DNA of 64,000 nucleotides from Nitrosomonas halophila (GTDB lineage: Bacteria; Pseudomonadota; Gammaproteobacteria; Burkholderiales; Nitrosomonadaceae): positions 1-64,000 of the forward strand of contig NZ_FNOY01000003.1 of assembly GCF_900107165.1 (NCBI RefSeq). Direction: 5' to 3'. Each line of letters starts with the position of its first letter. Positions within the stretch are counted from its first letter, which is position 1. The notes under the pieces were generated by a model, which did no database searches, was not told the DNA's origin, and saw nothing but the letters and a program-made list of their open reading frames with translations. Shown piece after piece: positions 48,649 to 58,881 of the stretch. A program made the position numbers and the translations under genes.

Positions 48649-49746
48649 TTGAGCGCCACGCATTATATAGGCATCATGTCGGGAACCAGCCTCGATGGAG
48701 TCGATGCGGTTCTGGTGGATTTCACACAATCTTGCCCACTTGAGCACACTTGTTACATGCCTTACGATGCGGCATTGCGGGCAGCGTTACTGGCACTCAA
48801 TCAGCGTAGTGAGGACGAGTTGCATCGTGCCGCCGTGTTGGCCAACCGTATTGCCAGGCTATACGCAGAGTCGGTGAGGCGCTTGCTCGATGAGACTGGC
48901 ATCAATCCGCGGCAGATCGTGGCGATTGGTTGTCATGGGCAGACGGTCAGGCATTATCCGCAACCAGAGAATGGTTACAGTATTCAGTTGGTCAATGGCG
49001 CATTGCTGGCCGAGCTCACTGGTATTGCGGTTGTGACCGACTTCAGGAGCCGTGACATTGCGGCGGGCGGGCAGGGTGCACCGTTGGTACCGGCATTCCA
49101 TCAGGAAGTGTTTGCCCATTCTGCCATTGACCGCTCGATCGTTAATATCGGGGGGATAGCCAATATTACCTGTCTGCCGGTCAATGGGCATGTCACTGGC
49201 TTTGATTGTGGCCCGGGCAATATTTTGCTGGATGCGTGGTGTGCCAGGCATTTGGATACACCTTATGATCGCGATGGTCAATGGGGTGTAAGCGGCAGAG
49301 TCATTCCCAGGCTATTGGAAAACTTGCAGGCTTTTCCCTATTTTTCTCTGCCGCCTCCCAAAAGTACTGGTAGGGAAATGTTCAATATCGACTGGCTGCA
49401 ATCCTATTTGCAAGGCGATGAGGCGGCGCAGGATGTGCAAGCGACTCTGGTGGCCCTGACAGCTACCACGATCGCTCGTGCGGTGTCGGCTTATTTTCCA
49501 GAGGCCGATGAAATTTACTTGTGCGGAGGCGGTGCCCATAACGGCGCGCTCGTCGATCAGCTGCGGCAAGGATTGCCCGCCAGCGATATCAAGTTGACCA
49601 ATGCGCTGGGGATCGATGCTGATTGGGTGGAGGCCTGTGCCTTTGCTTGGTTGGCACAGCGGGCTATCGAGCGGGCGCCGGGCAACCTGCCGGATGTGAC
49701 CGGCGCTAACGAGAGCCGGATTCTGGGTGCCATTTATCCTGCCTGA
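48649..49746 (+). CDS. anmK: anhydro-N-acetylmuramic acid kinase
   Basis: The 365-residue sugar kinase shows the phosphate motif GIMSGTSLDGVDAVL, the catalytic region GGQGAPLVPAFH, and NIGGIANIT, and ends with the conserved ESRILGAIYPA. It phosphorylates anhydroMurNAc released in wall turnover. It starts with TTG at 48649, giving MSATHYIGIMSGTS; no upstream ATG is available. It lies 28 bp after the M23 peptidase gene. Confidence 0.95.
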   Translation: MSATHYIGIMSGTSLDGVDAVLVDFTQSCPLEHTCYMPYDAALRAALLALNQRSEDELHRAAVLANRIARLYAESVRRLLDETGINPRQIVAIGCHGQTVRHYPQPENGYSIQLVNGALLAELTGIAVVTDFRSRDIAAGGQGAPLVPAFHQEVFAHSAIDRSIVNIGGIANITCLPVNGHVTGFDCGPGNILLDAWCARHLDTPYDRDGQWGVSGRVIPRLLENLQAFPYFSLPPPKSTGREMFNIDWLQSYLQGDEAAQDVQATLVALTATTIARAVSAYFPEADEIYLCGGGAHNGALVDQLRQGLPASDIKLTNALGIDADWVEACAFAWLAQRAIERAPGNLPDVTGANESRILGAIYPA

Positions 49747-49877
49747 GCGCCATCGTGGTGCGCCACAGACTGTCTGGCTGCGATGGATCCCGGTGCGCGT
49801 CAGTCGTTGGTCTTGCACCATGCAAGCCTCGGATTTCAGGAGGTATGATACCGCTGCGGCTTTTTCCTGGAGCAGGG

Positions 49878-50243
49878 CTAAACGGAAAAGGAAGAACCGC
49901 AACCACAGGTGCTGGCTGCCGCTGGATTCTTGATGACAAATTGCGCACCCTGAGCGTTTTCCTGGTAGTCGATCTCGGCGCCTATCAAATATTGAAAACT
50001 CATTGAGTCGACAAGCAGTTTCACGCCCTGCTTTTCCATTACGATGTCATCCTCGTTAATGGTCTCATCGAAGGCGAAACCATATTGGAATCCAGAACAG
50101 CCACCACCGCTGACAAAGACTCTCAGTTTCAGTTCCGGATTGGCTTCTTCTTCAATCAGTTCTTTGACCTTGCCGGCGGCGCCGTCGGTAAAAATTAACT
50201 GTGGTTGAACCTCGTTGACTAAATCATGTGTTGATGTGCTCAT
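49878..50243 (-). CDS. erpA: iron-sulfur cluster insertion protein ErpA
   Basis: The 121-residue A-type carrier has the three Cys ligands, one in [13 protein letters not shown] and two in the terminal [11 protein letters not shown]. ErpA delivers [Fe-S] clusters to apoproteins, for example the many centres of complex I encoded here. The ATG at 50243 is preferred over one 13 codons upstream, as it gives the family length. It is convergent with anmK. Confidence 0.95.
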   Translation of the reverse strand: MSTSTHDLVNEVQPQLIFTDGAAGKVKELIEEEANPELKLRVFVSGGGCSGFQYGFAFDETINEDDIVMEKQGVKLLVDSMSFQYLIGAEIDYQENAQGAQFVIKNPAAASTCGCGSSFSV

Positions 50244-50392
50244 ATTTGTCCGTTTGGATGTGTGAATTGTTGTGAATAGCAATTACATAGACTTTCCAGG
50301 AAATCCAAAATTCCGTGTTGCCTGATCAAGTTGCCTGCAACCGGCATATGCAAATGAATGCCGGTCAGCCGTTGGCTTGAGAAATCGGTCTG

Positions 50393-50559
50393 CTAGGAGG
50401 CTGTCCGAGAGTAGACTGATCTACTGCGGATGAACCTGGCAGGCTGGATTTTTCGATCCTTTTCGTTGAATAGTACAACTATTCGCCTCAAATGATAGAA
50501 AAATTCCGCTCAGCCCGCTTCGCCCTCGCTTCGATCGCTATTCTCGGATAGCCTCCTAG
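50393..50559. mobile_element. family B MITE (B1) at the stop codon of the HerA-like gene
   Basis: The 167-bp element, including CTAG at both ends (50393-50396, 50556-50559), has terminal inverted repeats: GGAGGCTGTCCGAGAGTAG and CTATTCTCGGATAGCCTCC. The interior is largely self-complementary and has no coding capacity. The right CTAG holds the TAG stop of the HerA-like gene. The CTAG duplication is like that of IS5-group elements. Confidence 0.85.
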
Positions 50560-52043
50560 CGGCGCCCGTTGCCCAGAATCGAGCCCAGTACCCCTCTTAT
50601 GATGCGCCGCCCGATTTCATTGCCGATTGTGCGGGCGGTCTGTCTGGCAAACGTTTCGATCAGATTGGGTGAAGTACGGTCTGATTGTCTGCTGCTGCTG
50701 GCCTGACTTTGAGTGGGCAGATTCGCCTGTCTGGCCGGGTTTGTCCTGCTGGATTGTTCAGTGCGCGCCTGCAAAATTTCATAAGCGGATTCCCGGTCGA
50801 TGGGCGTTTCATATAGCCCATAAATGGGGGAATTGCGGATGATTGATTGTCGCGCAGGGGCGGGCAGCATACCAATCAGGCTGTGGGGAGGATGAACGCG
50901 GGCAATTTCCACCGGATGAGGGCTGCCCTTGTCGTCCAAAAACGAGACCAAGGCTTCGCCAATGCCCAGCTGGGTGATGGCCGTTTCAACGTCGATGCCG
51001 GGATGGGTGCGGAAAGTTTGGGCAGCTGCTCTGACTGCTTTCTGATCTTTCGGTGTGAAAGCGCGCAAGGCATGCTGGACCCGATTGCCCAGTTGTCCCA
51101 GTACGGCATCTGGAATATCCAGGGGATTCTGGCTGATGAAATAAATGCCCACTCCTTTCGAACGGATCAGTCGTACGACCTGCTCAATCTTGTCAAGCAA
51201 TACCTTGGGGGCATTCTTGAATAGCAAATGCGCTTCGTCGAAAAAAAATACCAGCCTGGGGCGCTCACTATCGCCGGTTTCGGGAAGCTGTTCGAACAGT
51301 TCCGACAATAGCCATAACAATAATGTGGCATAGACTCGCGGCGTGCGGTAGAGGGTTTCCGCAGCTAGAATATTGATTGTGCCATGGCCGTCGCCATTGG
51401 TTTGCATCAAGTCCGTGATATCCAGCATGGGTTCACCAAAAAGATGATCGCCACCTTCCTGGGTAAGCTGCAGCAGGCTGCGCTGAATCGCGCCGACACT
51501 TGCGCGAGCGATATGCCCATATTCCGAGGACAAAATGCGTGTATTTTCCGAGACGTAGGTCAGTATGGCGCGCAGATCTTTGAGATCGAGCAGCAGCAGT
51601 CCGTGGTCGTCGGCAATTTTGAATACGATGGTCAAGATGCCCGTTTGCACGGGATTGAGATGGAGCATGCGCGCCAGAAGCAGTGGCCCCATGTCCGACA
51701 CTGTGGCCCGTACGGGGTGCCCTTGTTCGCCGAACACATCCCAGAAAATAACCGGGTTGTCATGGTAAGCGAAGCCGTTCAGTTCCAGTGCCCGAATACG
51801 TGCGTCGACCGTCTGGTTGCCGCCACCGGGCATGGCCAGACCAGAGAGGTCGCCTTTTACGTCGGCCATGAATACCGGTACCCCTGCCCGGGAGAACTGC
51901 TCGGCCAGAACTTGCAAGGTTACCGTTTTGCCCGTGCCGGTTGCGCCGGCAATCAAGCCATGCCGGTTTGCCATGCGCAGATTGAGGCTGAGCACCTGAT
52001 TGCTGGAGCGGCTGGATTGCGCAATGGTAAGGGAGGTATTCAT
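50556..52043 (-). CDS. HerA/FtsK-like ATPase, DUF853 family
   Basis: The 495-residue protein has Walker [19 protein letters not shown] near residue 30, Walker [14 protein letters not shown] near residue 255, and the DUF853 segment [19 protein letters not shown]. The C-terminus is a Gln/Ser/Arg-rich linker and a short conserved tail. The family (E. coli YjgR) is widespread; its cellular job is not established. The ATG at 52043 has a GGGAGG ribosome site; the longer frame upstream is rejected. Its TAG stop lies in the CTAG of MITE B1. Confidence 0.85.
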   Translation of the reverse strand: MNTSLTIAQSSRSSNQVLSLNLRMANRHGLIAGATGTGKTVTLQVLAEQFSRAGVPVFMADVKGDLSGLAMPGGGNQTVDARIRALELNGFAYHDNPVIFWDVFGEQGHPVRATVSDMGPLLLARMLHLNPVQTGILTIVFKIADDHGLLLLDLKDLRAILTYVSENTRILSSEYGHIARASVGAIQRSLLQLTQEGGDHLFGEPMLDITDLMQTNGDGHGTINILAAETLYRTPRVYATLLLWLLSELFEQLPETGDSERPRLVFFFDEAHLLFKNAPKVLLDKIEQVVRLIRSKGVGIYFISQNPLDIPDAVLGQLGNRVQHALRAFTPKDQKAVRAAAQTFRTHPGIDVETAITQLGIGEALVSFLDDKGSPHPVEIARVHPPHSLIGMLPAPARQSIIRNSPIYGLYETPIDRESAYEILQARTEQSSRTNPARQANLPTQSQASSSRQSDRTSPNLIETFARQTARTIGNEIGRRIIRGVLGSILGNGRR

Positions 52044-52057
52044 GATGACGTCAGTTT

Positions 52058-52444
52058 TTATTGTTTTTTCTGAATAAACTCGATTTTGTAACCATCCGGA
52101 TCTTCCACAAATGCAATCACGGTTGTACCATGTTTCATCGGACCCGCTTCCCGAGTGACACGTCCACCGAGTTGCTTGACTTTCTCGCAAGCCTCATAGG
52201 CGTTATCCACTTCGATTGCAATATGGCCAAAACCTGTACCCAGTTCGTATTGATTCGTCTCCCAGTTATGGGTGAGTTCCAATACCGTGCCTTCCGCTTC
52301 GTCTTGATAGCCGACAAAGGCCAATGTGAATTTTCCTTCCGGATAATCCTTGCGGCGCAGCACCCTCATGCCCAATACATGGGTGTAAAACTGGATGGAT
52401 TGCTCGAGATTACCCACTCGCAGCATGGTATGCAGGATGCGCAT
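52058..52444 (-). CDS. gloA: lactoylglutathione lyase (glyoxalase I)
   Basis: The 128-residue protein has the metal ligands of bacterial Ni-type glyoxalase I: His5 in ILHTMLRV, Glu in VLELTHNWE, His in [11 protein letters not shown], and Glu in [10 protein letters not shown]. It converts the methylglyoxal-glutathione adduct to lactoylglutathione. Its ATG overlaps the rubredoxin stop by one base, so translation is probably coupled. Confidence 0.95.
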   Translation of the reverse strand: MRILHTMLRVGNLEQSIQFYTHVLGMRVLRRKDYPEGKFTLAFVGYQDEAEGTVLELTHNWETNQYELGTGFGHIAIEVDNAYEACEKVKQLGGRVTREAGPMKHGTTVIAFVEDPDGYKIEFIQKKQ

Positions 52445-52632
52445 TATATTTGGACCATTTCAAAATCTTCCTTGCGTGCGCCGCATTCCGGGCAGGTCCA
52501 GTTGATGGGCACATCTGCCCAGCGGGTGCCTGCAGGAATGCCATCTTGTGGCCACCCTTCCGCTTCGTCATAGATAAAACCACAAATCATGCACATATAA
52601 CGATGAAAAACCTGGTTGTCCTCAGTAGTCAT
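52444..52632 (-). CDS. rubredoxin
   Basis: The 62-residue protein has the two iron-binding pairs, [13 protein letters not shown] and [14 protein letters not shown], and the normal rubredoxin length. It is a small one-electron carrier. A rubredoxin reductase gene lies about 5 kb away at 57710. It is divergent from thiD, 52 bp apart. Confidence 0.95.
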   Translation of the reverse strand: MTTEDNQVFHRYMCMICGFIYDEAEGWPQDGIPAGTRWADVPINWTCPECGARKEDFEMVQI

Positions 52633-52684
52633 GATGGATAAATATGCTCGCTTAAGTTAAAATGACATTTTACGGTATTATTGC

Positions 52685-53527
52685 ATGTCGCTACCACCTC
52701 CAATTGTATTATCCTTCGCTGCAAGTGATCCGACCGGGGGCGCAGGCATCCAGGCGGATATTCTCACGCTTGCCGGAATGGGCTGCCATCCGCTGACTGT
52801 CGTTACTGCCATCACGGTACAGGATACCACTGGCGTGGAAGATATTTGGCTGCTGGATGCGGAATGGGTCGTTGATCAGGCACGCACCGTACTGCAGGAT
52901 ATGCCTGTCCAGGCCTTTAAAATCGGCATGCTGGGCAGCGTTGAAACCATAGCAGCCATTACTGAAGTCATTTCCGATTACCCGGATATTCCGCTGGTAA
53001 TTGACCCGGTGCTTGCGTCAGGACGCGGCGATTCATTCGCAAACGAAGAGGTCATCATGGCCATGCGCGAAATGCTGTTTCCGCAGGCAACAATCATCAC
53101 GCCCAATAGTCTCGAAGCCAGGCGAATTGCGCTCGAGAACGAAGATGATCCGGACATTCTCAGTTTGCAGCAAAGTGCCGACCGGTTGCTGCAATGGGGG
53201 TGTGGCTATGTGTTGATCAAGGGCACGCATGAGAACACGCCCAAGGTGGTCAATACGTTATACGATATCAACGGTGTGGTGCGATCGGATACCTGGCAAC
53301 GGCTGCCGGGATCGTATCACGGTTCGGGCTGTACCTTGTCTTCAGCCATAGCCGCGTCGCTGGCGCATGGCATATCCGTTGCAGATAGTGTCTATGAGGC
53401 CCAGGATTATACCTGGCATGCGCTCAAGGCAGGTTTCAGGCCAGGGATGGGGCAATATATACCAGACCGTTTTTTCTGGATGGAAAACGGTAATCCGGAG
53501 CAGCCAGATAGCAAAACCGAAGATTGA
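52685..53527 (+). CDS. thiD: hydroxymethylpyrimidine (phosphomethylpyrimidine) kinase
   Basis: The 280-residue ribokinase-fold enzyme shows [19 protein letters not shown] at the N-terminus, the [12 protein letters not shown] segment and the anion hole [16 protein letters not shown] with the catalytic Cys/Gly region. It makes HMP-pyrophosphate for thiamine. Its TGA overlaps the thiE ATG by one base. No TPP riboswitch fits into the 52-bp upstream gap. Confidence 0.95.
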   Translation: MSLPPPIVLSFAASDPTGGAGIQADILTLAGMGCHPLTVVTAITVQDTTGVEDIWLLDAEWVVDQARTVLQDMPVQAFKIGMLGSVETIAAITEVISDYPDIPLVIDPVLASGRGDSFANEEVIMAMREMLFPQATIITPNSLEARRIALENEDDPDILSLQQSADRLLQWGCGYVLIKGTHENTPKVVNTLYDINGVVRSDTWQRLPGSYHGSGCTLSSAIAASLAHGISVADSVYEAQDYTWHALKAGFRPGMGQYIPDRFFWMENGNPEQPDSKTED

Positions 53528-54153
53528 TGGCGATGAGCAGATCCGAAATCAGTGGCCTTTATGCCATTACCCCGGATATCACGGATACCGGACGGCTTTG
53601 TCAGATGGTCGAACAGACATTGGCAGGGGGCGTAGGCTGCTTGCAATACCGCAATAAAAGCGCTGATGCCCCGCTCCGCCTCGTGCAATCGAGCGCGCTT
53701 CTTCCGCTTTGTCAACGTTATCAAGTGCCTCTGATTATCAATGACTACCTGGAGCTTGCCTGCCAGATCGGTGCCGATGGCCTGCATGTGGGCCAGGACG
53801 ATAGCACACTCCCGGCGATCAAAGATCGTTTGGCACCGCACAAGCTGATTGGTGTGTCTTGCTACAGTCAGCTAGCCAGGGCTGTCGAAGCGGAAAAGGC
53901 CGGCGCAAGCTACGTGGCGTTTGGTGCTTTCTTTCCCTCGGCAACCAAACCGAATGCGGTTCGCGCTGCAGTCAGCTTGATCAGTGAAGCCAAATCTGTG
54001 TTGTCTGTCCCGGTTGTGGCGATCGGCGGCATTGATTTGAATAATGCAGCCAGCCTGGTTGCGCGCGGATGTGATGCAATTGCGGTCAGCCAGGCATTGT
54101 TCGGGGCCGAAGATATCGAGTTTGCCGCAAAGTGTTTCTCCCGATTGTTTTAA
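53527..54153 (+). CDS. thiE: thiamine-phosphate synthase
   Basis: The 208-residue TIM-barrel enzyme has [34 protein letters not shown] and the phosphate-binding [19 protein letters not shown]. It joins HMP-pyrophosphate and thiazole phosphate. Start choice: the ATG at 53527 overlaps the thiD stop; a second ATG at 53533 is equally possible. Confidence 0.95.
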   Translation: MAMSRSEISGLYAITPDITDTGRLCQMVEQTLAGGVGCLQYRNKSADAPLRLVQSSALLPLCQRYQVPLIINDYLELACQIGADGLHVGQDDSTLPAIKDRLAPHKLIGVSCYSQLARAVEAEKAGASYVAFGAFFPSATKPNAVRAAVSLISEAKSVLSVPVVAIGGIDLNNAASLVARGCDAIAVSQALFGAEDIEFAAKCFSRLF

Positions 54154-54193
54154 TTCTTCCACTTTTCTATAACTTATCCAGATAAATCCTTTT

Positions 54194-55477
54194 ATGACAA
54201 TCAGTAATCAACAATTGTTTGAACGTTCCCAGCAGTATATTCCCGGTGGTGTCAATTCACCTGTGCGCGCATTCAAATCGGTTGGCGGCACCCCGATATT
54301 TTTCGAACGTGGCCAGGGTGCTTATTTTTGGGATGTAGAAGGCCAGACCTATATTGATTATGTTGGCTCCTGGGGGCCCTTGATTCTCGGGCATGCACAT
54401 CCCGCGGTCGTTGGAAAGGTACAGGAAGCTGCAAGTCTCGGCATGTCTTTCGGTGCGCCGACTCGGGCCGAGCTCGAAATTGCTGAATTGCTCTGTCAGC
54501 TGCTGCCGTCACTGGAACAAGTTAGATTGGTGAGTTCTGGTACTGAGGCCGGCATGAGCGCGATCCGGCTGGCGCGTGGCTATACCGGCAGAAGCCGGAT
54601 CATCAAGTTTGAGGGTTGTTATCATGGGCATGACGATGCGCTGCTGGTCAAGGCCGGATCGGGCGCCCTGACCTTCGGTCATCCCAGCTCGGCGGGTGTG
54701 CCCGCAGAAACGGCCGGGCACACCATGGTACTGGATTACAACGATGTGGCTGGCGCGAAACAGGCTTTCAGTGAACACGGCAGCGAAATTGCGGCAGTGA
54801 TTGTAGAACCGATTGCCGGCAACATGAATCTGGTCCGAGCTGAACCAGCATTTCTGGAAACGCTCAGGGCGCTATGCACGCAGCATGGCAGTTTATTGAT
54901 ATTGGACGAAGTAATGACGGGATTTCGCGTAGGCCTAGAATGTGCACAAGGGCTGTACCAGATCAAGCCCGATCTCACCATACTCGGCAAGGTGATCGGC
55001 GGAGGCATGCCCTTGGCGGCTTTTGGGGGGCGCCGCGACGTGATGCAGTGCCTGGCGCCGCTGGGCCCGGTTTATCAGGCGGGCACGCTTTCGGGCAATC
55101 CGGTTGCTGTCGCGGCCGGATTGGAAACATTAAGACAAATCCAGGCGCCAGGTTTTTTTGACAAGCTGTCTGCGCAAACCCGGCAATTGACCGATGGCCT
55201 GACGGCTGCTGCCAAGAAAAATGGTGTGACCTTCAGTGCGCAAGCAGTAGGGGGCATGTTTGGTCTGTATTTCAGACAGGAGCCGCCCAAAAGTTTCGCT
55301 GAAGTCATGGATAGCGATCGTGAGGCATTCAATCGCTTCTTTCATGCCATGCTGAAGGCGGGTGTCTATTTCGCGCCCTCTGCATTTGAAGCCGGATTCG
55401 TATCCGCTGCACATAGCGATGCGGATATAGCGAAAACCGTCGCGGCAGCCGAGCATATATTCAGCCAAGGTATATGA
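54194..55477 (+). CDS. hemL: glutamate-1-semialdehyde 2,1-aminomutase
   Basis: The 427-residue PLP enzyme has the N-terminal [20 protein letters not shown], the active-site Lys in [16 protein letters not shown] and full family length. It makes 5-aminolevulinate for heme. It follows thiE by 40 bp on the same strand, so thiD-thiE-hemL may be one transcript. Confidence 0.97.
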   Translation: MTISNQQLFERSQQYIPGGVNSPVRAFKSVGGTPIFFERGQGAYFWDVEGQTYIDYVGSWGPLILGHAHPAVVGKVQEAASLGMSFGAPTRAELEIAELLCQLLPSLEQVRLVSSGTEAGMSAIRLARGYTGRSRIIKFEGCYHGHDDALLVKAGSGALTFGHPSSAGVPAETAGHTMVLDYNDVAGAKQAFSEHGSEIAAVIVEPIAGNMNLVRAEPAFLETLRALCTQHGSLLILDEVMTGFRVGLECAQGLYQIKPDLTILGKVIGGGMPLAAFGGRRDVMQCLAPLGPVYQAGTLSGNPVAVAAGLETLRQIQAPGFFDKLSAQTRQLTDGLTAAAKKNGVTFSAQAVGGMFGLYFRQEPPKSFAEVMDSDREAFNRFFHAMLKAGVYFAPSAFEAGFVSAAHSDADIAKTVAAAEHIFSQGI

Positions 55478-55599
55478 GCGCGCATTTTTGATGAGGGCCT
55501 CAATTAACGATTTGGGTTGCCGTTGGTTTTTTAGTCTGGCAACTTGTTGCACGAGCATCGCTATGGCAATATGAACAATCGATCTCAACAATAACGAAA

Positions 55600-56376
55600 A
55601 TGTCTACCTATCCTCAGAAACTTGTGGCGCTATTATTGACGGGGTGCGCGTTGTCAGGTTGTGCTTCCGTGAACGATCGGCGCGATCCTTTGGAATCGAT
55701 GAACCGCGCCATATTCGCGTTTAACGAGAAGCTGGATGAGGTTGTGCTGGAGCCGGTAGCGAGGGGCTATCGGGCTGTGACACCAGATCCGATCGAGATG
55801 ATCGTCGGGAATTTTTTTTCCAATCTGGATGATGTGGTCATCACGGCCAATTCACTGTTGCAACTGAAGTTTGCGGATGCGGCAGCAAGTTCGACGCGCG
55901 TGCTGATCAATACGACTTTCGGCATGTTGGGAGCGGTTGACCTGGCGAGCCATATCAGCCGCGTGAGCGACGTCGATATCAGCAAACGCAACGAGGATTT
56001 TGGTCAGACATTGGGGCACTATGGGATCGGTAGCGGTCCCTATCTTGTTCTGCCGGTATTGGGCCCGAGCACTGTGAGAGATGCAATCGGCATCGGTGTG
56101 GACAGTAGCTTTATTCATCCTGCGCGGGCGATTTATACCAATTTGGATTTATGGACAGTGCGGGCGCCGGCCTCGACCGGTCAGCTGATCGACCGGCGTG
56201 CGCAGATGCTGGATCTCGATAAAACGCTGGAAGAAGCGGCGCTGGATAAGTACGAGTTTGTCCGCGATGCTTTTCTGCAGCGACGCGCGAGCCTGGTGCG
56301 TGATGGCAGGCCGTTAGCGGATGAAGATTTTGAAGAGTTCAATGATCTCGATGAAGAGTTTATGCTGGATGATTGA
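55600..56376 (+). CDS. mlaA: MlaA (VacJ) outer-membrane lipoprotein
   Basis: The 258-residue protein has a lipoprotein signal with lipobox LSGC (Cys21), then the MlaA domain: DPLESMNRAIFAFNEKLD, VGNFFSNLDDV and GHYGIGSGPYLVLPVLGPS. MlaA removes misplaced phospholipid from the outer leaflet, working with the MlaBCDEF importer, which is not in this window. The C-terminus is strongly acidic. It converges with htpX across a hairpin at 56404-56427. Confidence 0.95.
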   Translation: MSTYPQKLVALLLTGCALSGCASVNDRRDPLESMNRAIFAFNEKLDEVVLEPVARGYRAVTPDPIEMIVGNFFSNLDDVVITANSLLQLKFADAAASSTRVLINTTFGMLGAVDLASHISRVSDVDISKRNEDFGQTLGHYGIGSGPYLVLPVLGPSTVRDAIGIGVDSSFIHPARAIYTNLDLWTVRAPASTGQLIDRRAQMLDLDKTLEEAALDKYEFVRDAFLQRRASLVRDGRPLADEDFEEFNDLDEEFMLDD

Positions 56377-56403
56377 ACCCGGAATCCTCGAATGAAATAA
56401 CCA

Positions 56404-56427
56404 CATGGCAAGGTGTGCCTCGCCATG
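56404..56427. terminator. hairpin between convergent mlaA and htpX
   Basis: CATGGC (56404-56409) and GCCATG (56422-56427) pair, with AGG and CCT extending the stem after one mismatch. There is no U-run; a role in ending either transcript is inferred from position. Confidence 0.4.
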
Positions 56428-56512
56428 CGGCGGCAGAAAATTCCAGGTGGAACAATTGCTGTCTGACTCGACGGATAATGATATGTGCTGAGTCCGGCAG
56501 AGTCAGCCGGGA

Positions 56513-57394
56513 TCAACCGGCGGCACGCAACGCTTCGATTCGCTCTTCAAGTGGCGGGTGTGACATGAATAGACGTCCCAGTTGGCTGCGTTGCCCGGAA
56601 ATTCCAAAAGCCGCAATTTTTTCTGGCAAATGGGAGGGCTCATATTCCTGCTGCAAGCGCTGCAGTGCCGCAATCATCTTGGTGCGCCCTGAAAGTTGCG
56701 CACTGCCGGCATCGGCACGGAACTCACGCTGGCGGCTGAACCACATGACGATAATGGTCGCCAGTATGCCAAGCACTAGCTGAGCGATCAGGCTGGTGAT
56801 GAAATAGGCCGGTCCATGGCCTTCTTCGGTTTTGAAGACGGCACGGTCGATCAAGTGACCGATCACGCGCGACAGGAAAATGACGAAAGTGTTGACGACT
56901 CCCTGAATGAGCGCGAGGGTGATCATGTCGCCATTCGCGATATGGCTGACTTCATGGGCCAAGACCGCCTCAGCCTCATCTTGGCTCATTTTCTGCAACA
57001 AACCGCTACTTACTGCTACCAGTGCATTGTTTTTGTTCATCCCTGTTGCGAAGGCATTGATGTCGGGCGAATCATAAATAGCCACCTCTGGCATACCTAT
57101 TCCCGCTGCCCTGGCCTGCCGGCGAACGGTATCGACCAGCCAGCCCTCGGTCGCATTCGAAGGGATCTCAATGACCATGGCGCCCGTCATGTGTTTTGCA
57201 CTCCACTTCGACATGGCCAGCGAAATGAGCGAGCCGCCAAAGCCGATGACTGCCGAAAAAACTAGCAGGGCATTAAAATTCAGGGCGCTGCCTTCGGCAT
57301 CTAAAATCCGATCCACCCCAAGCAAACGCAGGGTGATGCTTAATACCACTAATATTGCAAGGTTGGTTGCAATAAACAGAAGAATTCGTTTCAT
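56513..57394 (-). CDS. htpX: membrane zinc metalloprotease HtpX
   Basis: The 293-residue M48 protease has two N-terminal helices (residues 5-25 and 35-60), the zinc motif [10 protein letters not shown], two further helices, and the third ligand Glu in [17 protein letters not shown] or near it. It degrades damaged inner-membrane proteins. The length is the family norm. Confidence 0.95.
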   Translation of the reverse strand: MKRILLFIATNLAILVVLSITLRLLGVDRILDAEGSALNFNALLVFSAVIGFGGSLISLAMSKWSAKHMTGAMVIEIPSNATEGWLVDTVRRQARAAGIGMPEVAIYDSPDINAFATGMNKNNALVAVSSGLLQKMSQDEAEAVLAHEVSHIANGDMITLALIQGVVNTFVIFLSRVIGHLIDRAVFKTEEGHGPAYFITSLIAQLVLGILATIIVMWFSRQREFRADAGSAQLSGRTKMIAALQRLQQEYEPSHLPEKIAAFGISGQRSQLGRLFMSHPPLEERIEALRAAG

Positions 57395-57709
57395 TGCCGT
57401 GTTCCTTCAAGGTTGGTTGACGAGCATTCAAAAATGTTAAACGGTAATCGATCACAACATGATCCCATATGATGACACATTTCATAATATCAAGTGTGTC
57501 AGCTCACTGTCGGCCAGGGTTGCATTGCCGTGAGCAAATTTGCCTGAGATGCCATTATAATGAACGGTTATTTATTAACGAGCCCTTAGTTCAGGCAGTG
57601 GAATTCTAATCTGTTTGCGGCTATGGCTAATTATTACACTGCGACTACGGAACATTAAAAGGGGAGAAGATTTGTTGATTAATGAAAGCAATACAATGGG
57701 AGATGTAAA
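57395..57709. other. 315-bp intergenic region between htpX and rubredoxin reductase genes
   Basis: The genes are divergent, so two promoters should be here. A TATAAT string lies at 57556-57561 without a well-placed -35 box. An inverted repeat, TGACACATTT (57473-57482) and AAGTGTGTCA (57492-57501), with a 9-base loop, lies 79 bp upstream of htpX and could be an operator. No gene is seen. Confidence 0.45.
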
Positions 57710-58864
57710 ATGCCTCAACAGTCTGTCGTAATCGTTGGCAGTGGGCTGGCAGGTTATGCCGTCGCACGGGAATTGCGGAGACTGAATACTGACATTCAGG
57801 TAACGCTTTTGTCCGCGGATCATGGCGGATTCTATTCCAAGCCCATGTTATCCAATGCCTTGGCAACAGGCAAAACACCTGACTCGATTCTGAATGCGGA
57901 GGCCGGAAAGATGGCCGATCAATTGAATATCGTGATCCGGCCATACACCCGCGTCGATGCGATAGATGCGGTTGAAGAGCGTGTGCTGCTTGAGAATGGC
58001 GAGCGCCTGGGTTACGGCCGGCTGGTATTGGCACTCGGGGCTGATCCAGTTCGTTTGGCGATTCCGGGAGAGGGGGCAGACGAGATAGTGTCCGTCAATG
58101 ATCTGGATGATTATCGGCATTTCCGTGAGCGCATAGAGGGTAAACGGCATATCGCAATCCTCGGCGCTGGGCTGATTGGTTGTGAATTCGCCAATGATCT
58201 TGCTGCCAAGGGCTATCAAGTGAGTGTCTTCGATCTGAGCCCGCAACCGCTTGGCCGTTTGCTGCCCGAACAAGCTGGCCAATTCTTGCAGGAAAAATTG
58301 GCCTTGGCGGGTGTCAATTTTCTGCTCGGAAAAACTGTCGACAAGATAGGTAAAACGGATGGCGGTTACCGGTTATTCTACCAGGATGAGCAATTTGTCG
58401 AGGCGGATGTGGTGCTTTCGGCAATTGGCCTAAGACCTCGAATCGGGCTGGCCGAGGCCGCAGGAATCAGTGTGAAGCGGGGCATTCAAGTGGATCGATA
58501 TTTGCAATCCAGTATCCAGAATATTCATGCACTGGGCGATTGTGCGGAAGTGGACGGTAAAGTGTTGCCATTCATCATGCCCATTACGCATGCTGGCCGA
58601 GCGCTGGCTGCGACATTGGCCGGTACACCCACTCGTCTCCACTATCCGGCTATGCCGGTATTGGTGAAAACCCCCGGCTGCCCAACTGTGGTTTCACCGC
58701 CTGATCCGCACATGGAAGGCGAGTGGCAGATTGAAACCAGTCAGGATGGGGTCAAGGCTTTGTTTCAGGATGCTGCGGGCAATCTGCTGGGTTTTGCCCT
58801 GTTGGGGACAGCAACCAGCGAACGCCAGACGCTGACACCGCGATTACCGCCTATATTGGCATAA
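57710..58864 (+). CDS. rubredoxin-NAD(+) reductase-like flavoprotein
   Basis: The 384-residue protein has an FAD site (VIVGSGLAGYAVARELRRLN), an NAD(P)H site (IAILGAGLIGCEFANDLAAKG, residues 147-167), and the FAD-binding IHALGDCAEVDG. The C-terminal segment matches rubredoxin reductases, which pass electrons from NAD(P)H to rubredoxin; a rubredoxin gene is at 52444. A GGGAG ribosome site precedes the ATG. It is followed by the DUF2863 gene after 17 bp. Confidence 0.88.
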   Translation: MPQQSVVIVGSGLAGYAVARELRRLNTDIQVTLLSADHGGFYSKPMLSNALATGKTPDSILNAEAGKMADQLNIVIRPYTRVDAIDAVEERVLLENGERLGYGRLVLALGADPVRLAIPGEGADEIVSVNDLDDYRHFRERIEGKRHIAILGAGLIGCEFANDLAAKGYQVSVFDLSPQPLGRLLPEQAGQFLQEKLALAGVNFLLGKTVDKIGKTDGGYRLFYQDEQFVEADVVLSAIGLRPRIGLAEAAGISVKRGIQVDRYLQSSIQNIHALGDCAEVDGKVLPFIMPITHAGRALAATLAGTPTRLHYPAMPVLVKTPGCPTVVSPPDPHMEGEWQIETSQDGVKALFQDAAGNLLGFALLGTATSERQTLTPRLPPILA

Positions 58865-58881
58865 ATTAACGCCTATTACCG

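Noticed and set aside
52633-52684. TPP riboswitch before thiD
   Set aside because: The gap is only 52 bp and no thi-box sequence is visible.
57571-57598. String TTATTTATTAACGAGCCCTTAG resembling the end of a family A MITE
   Set aside because: Only a partial match to one end, no second end and no target duplication; too weak to call.
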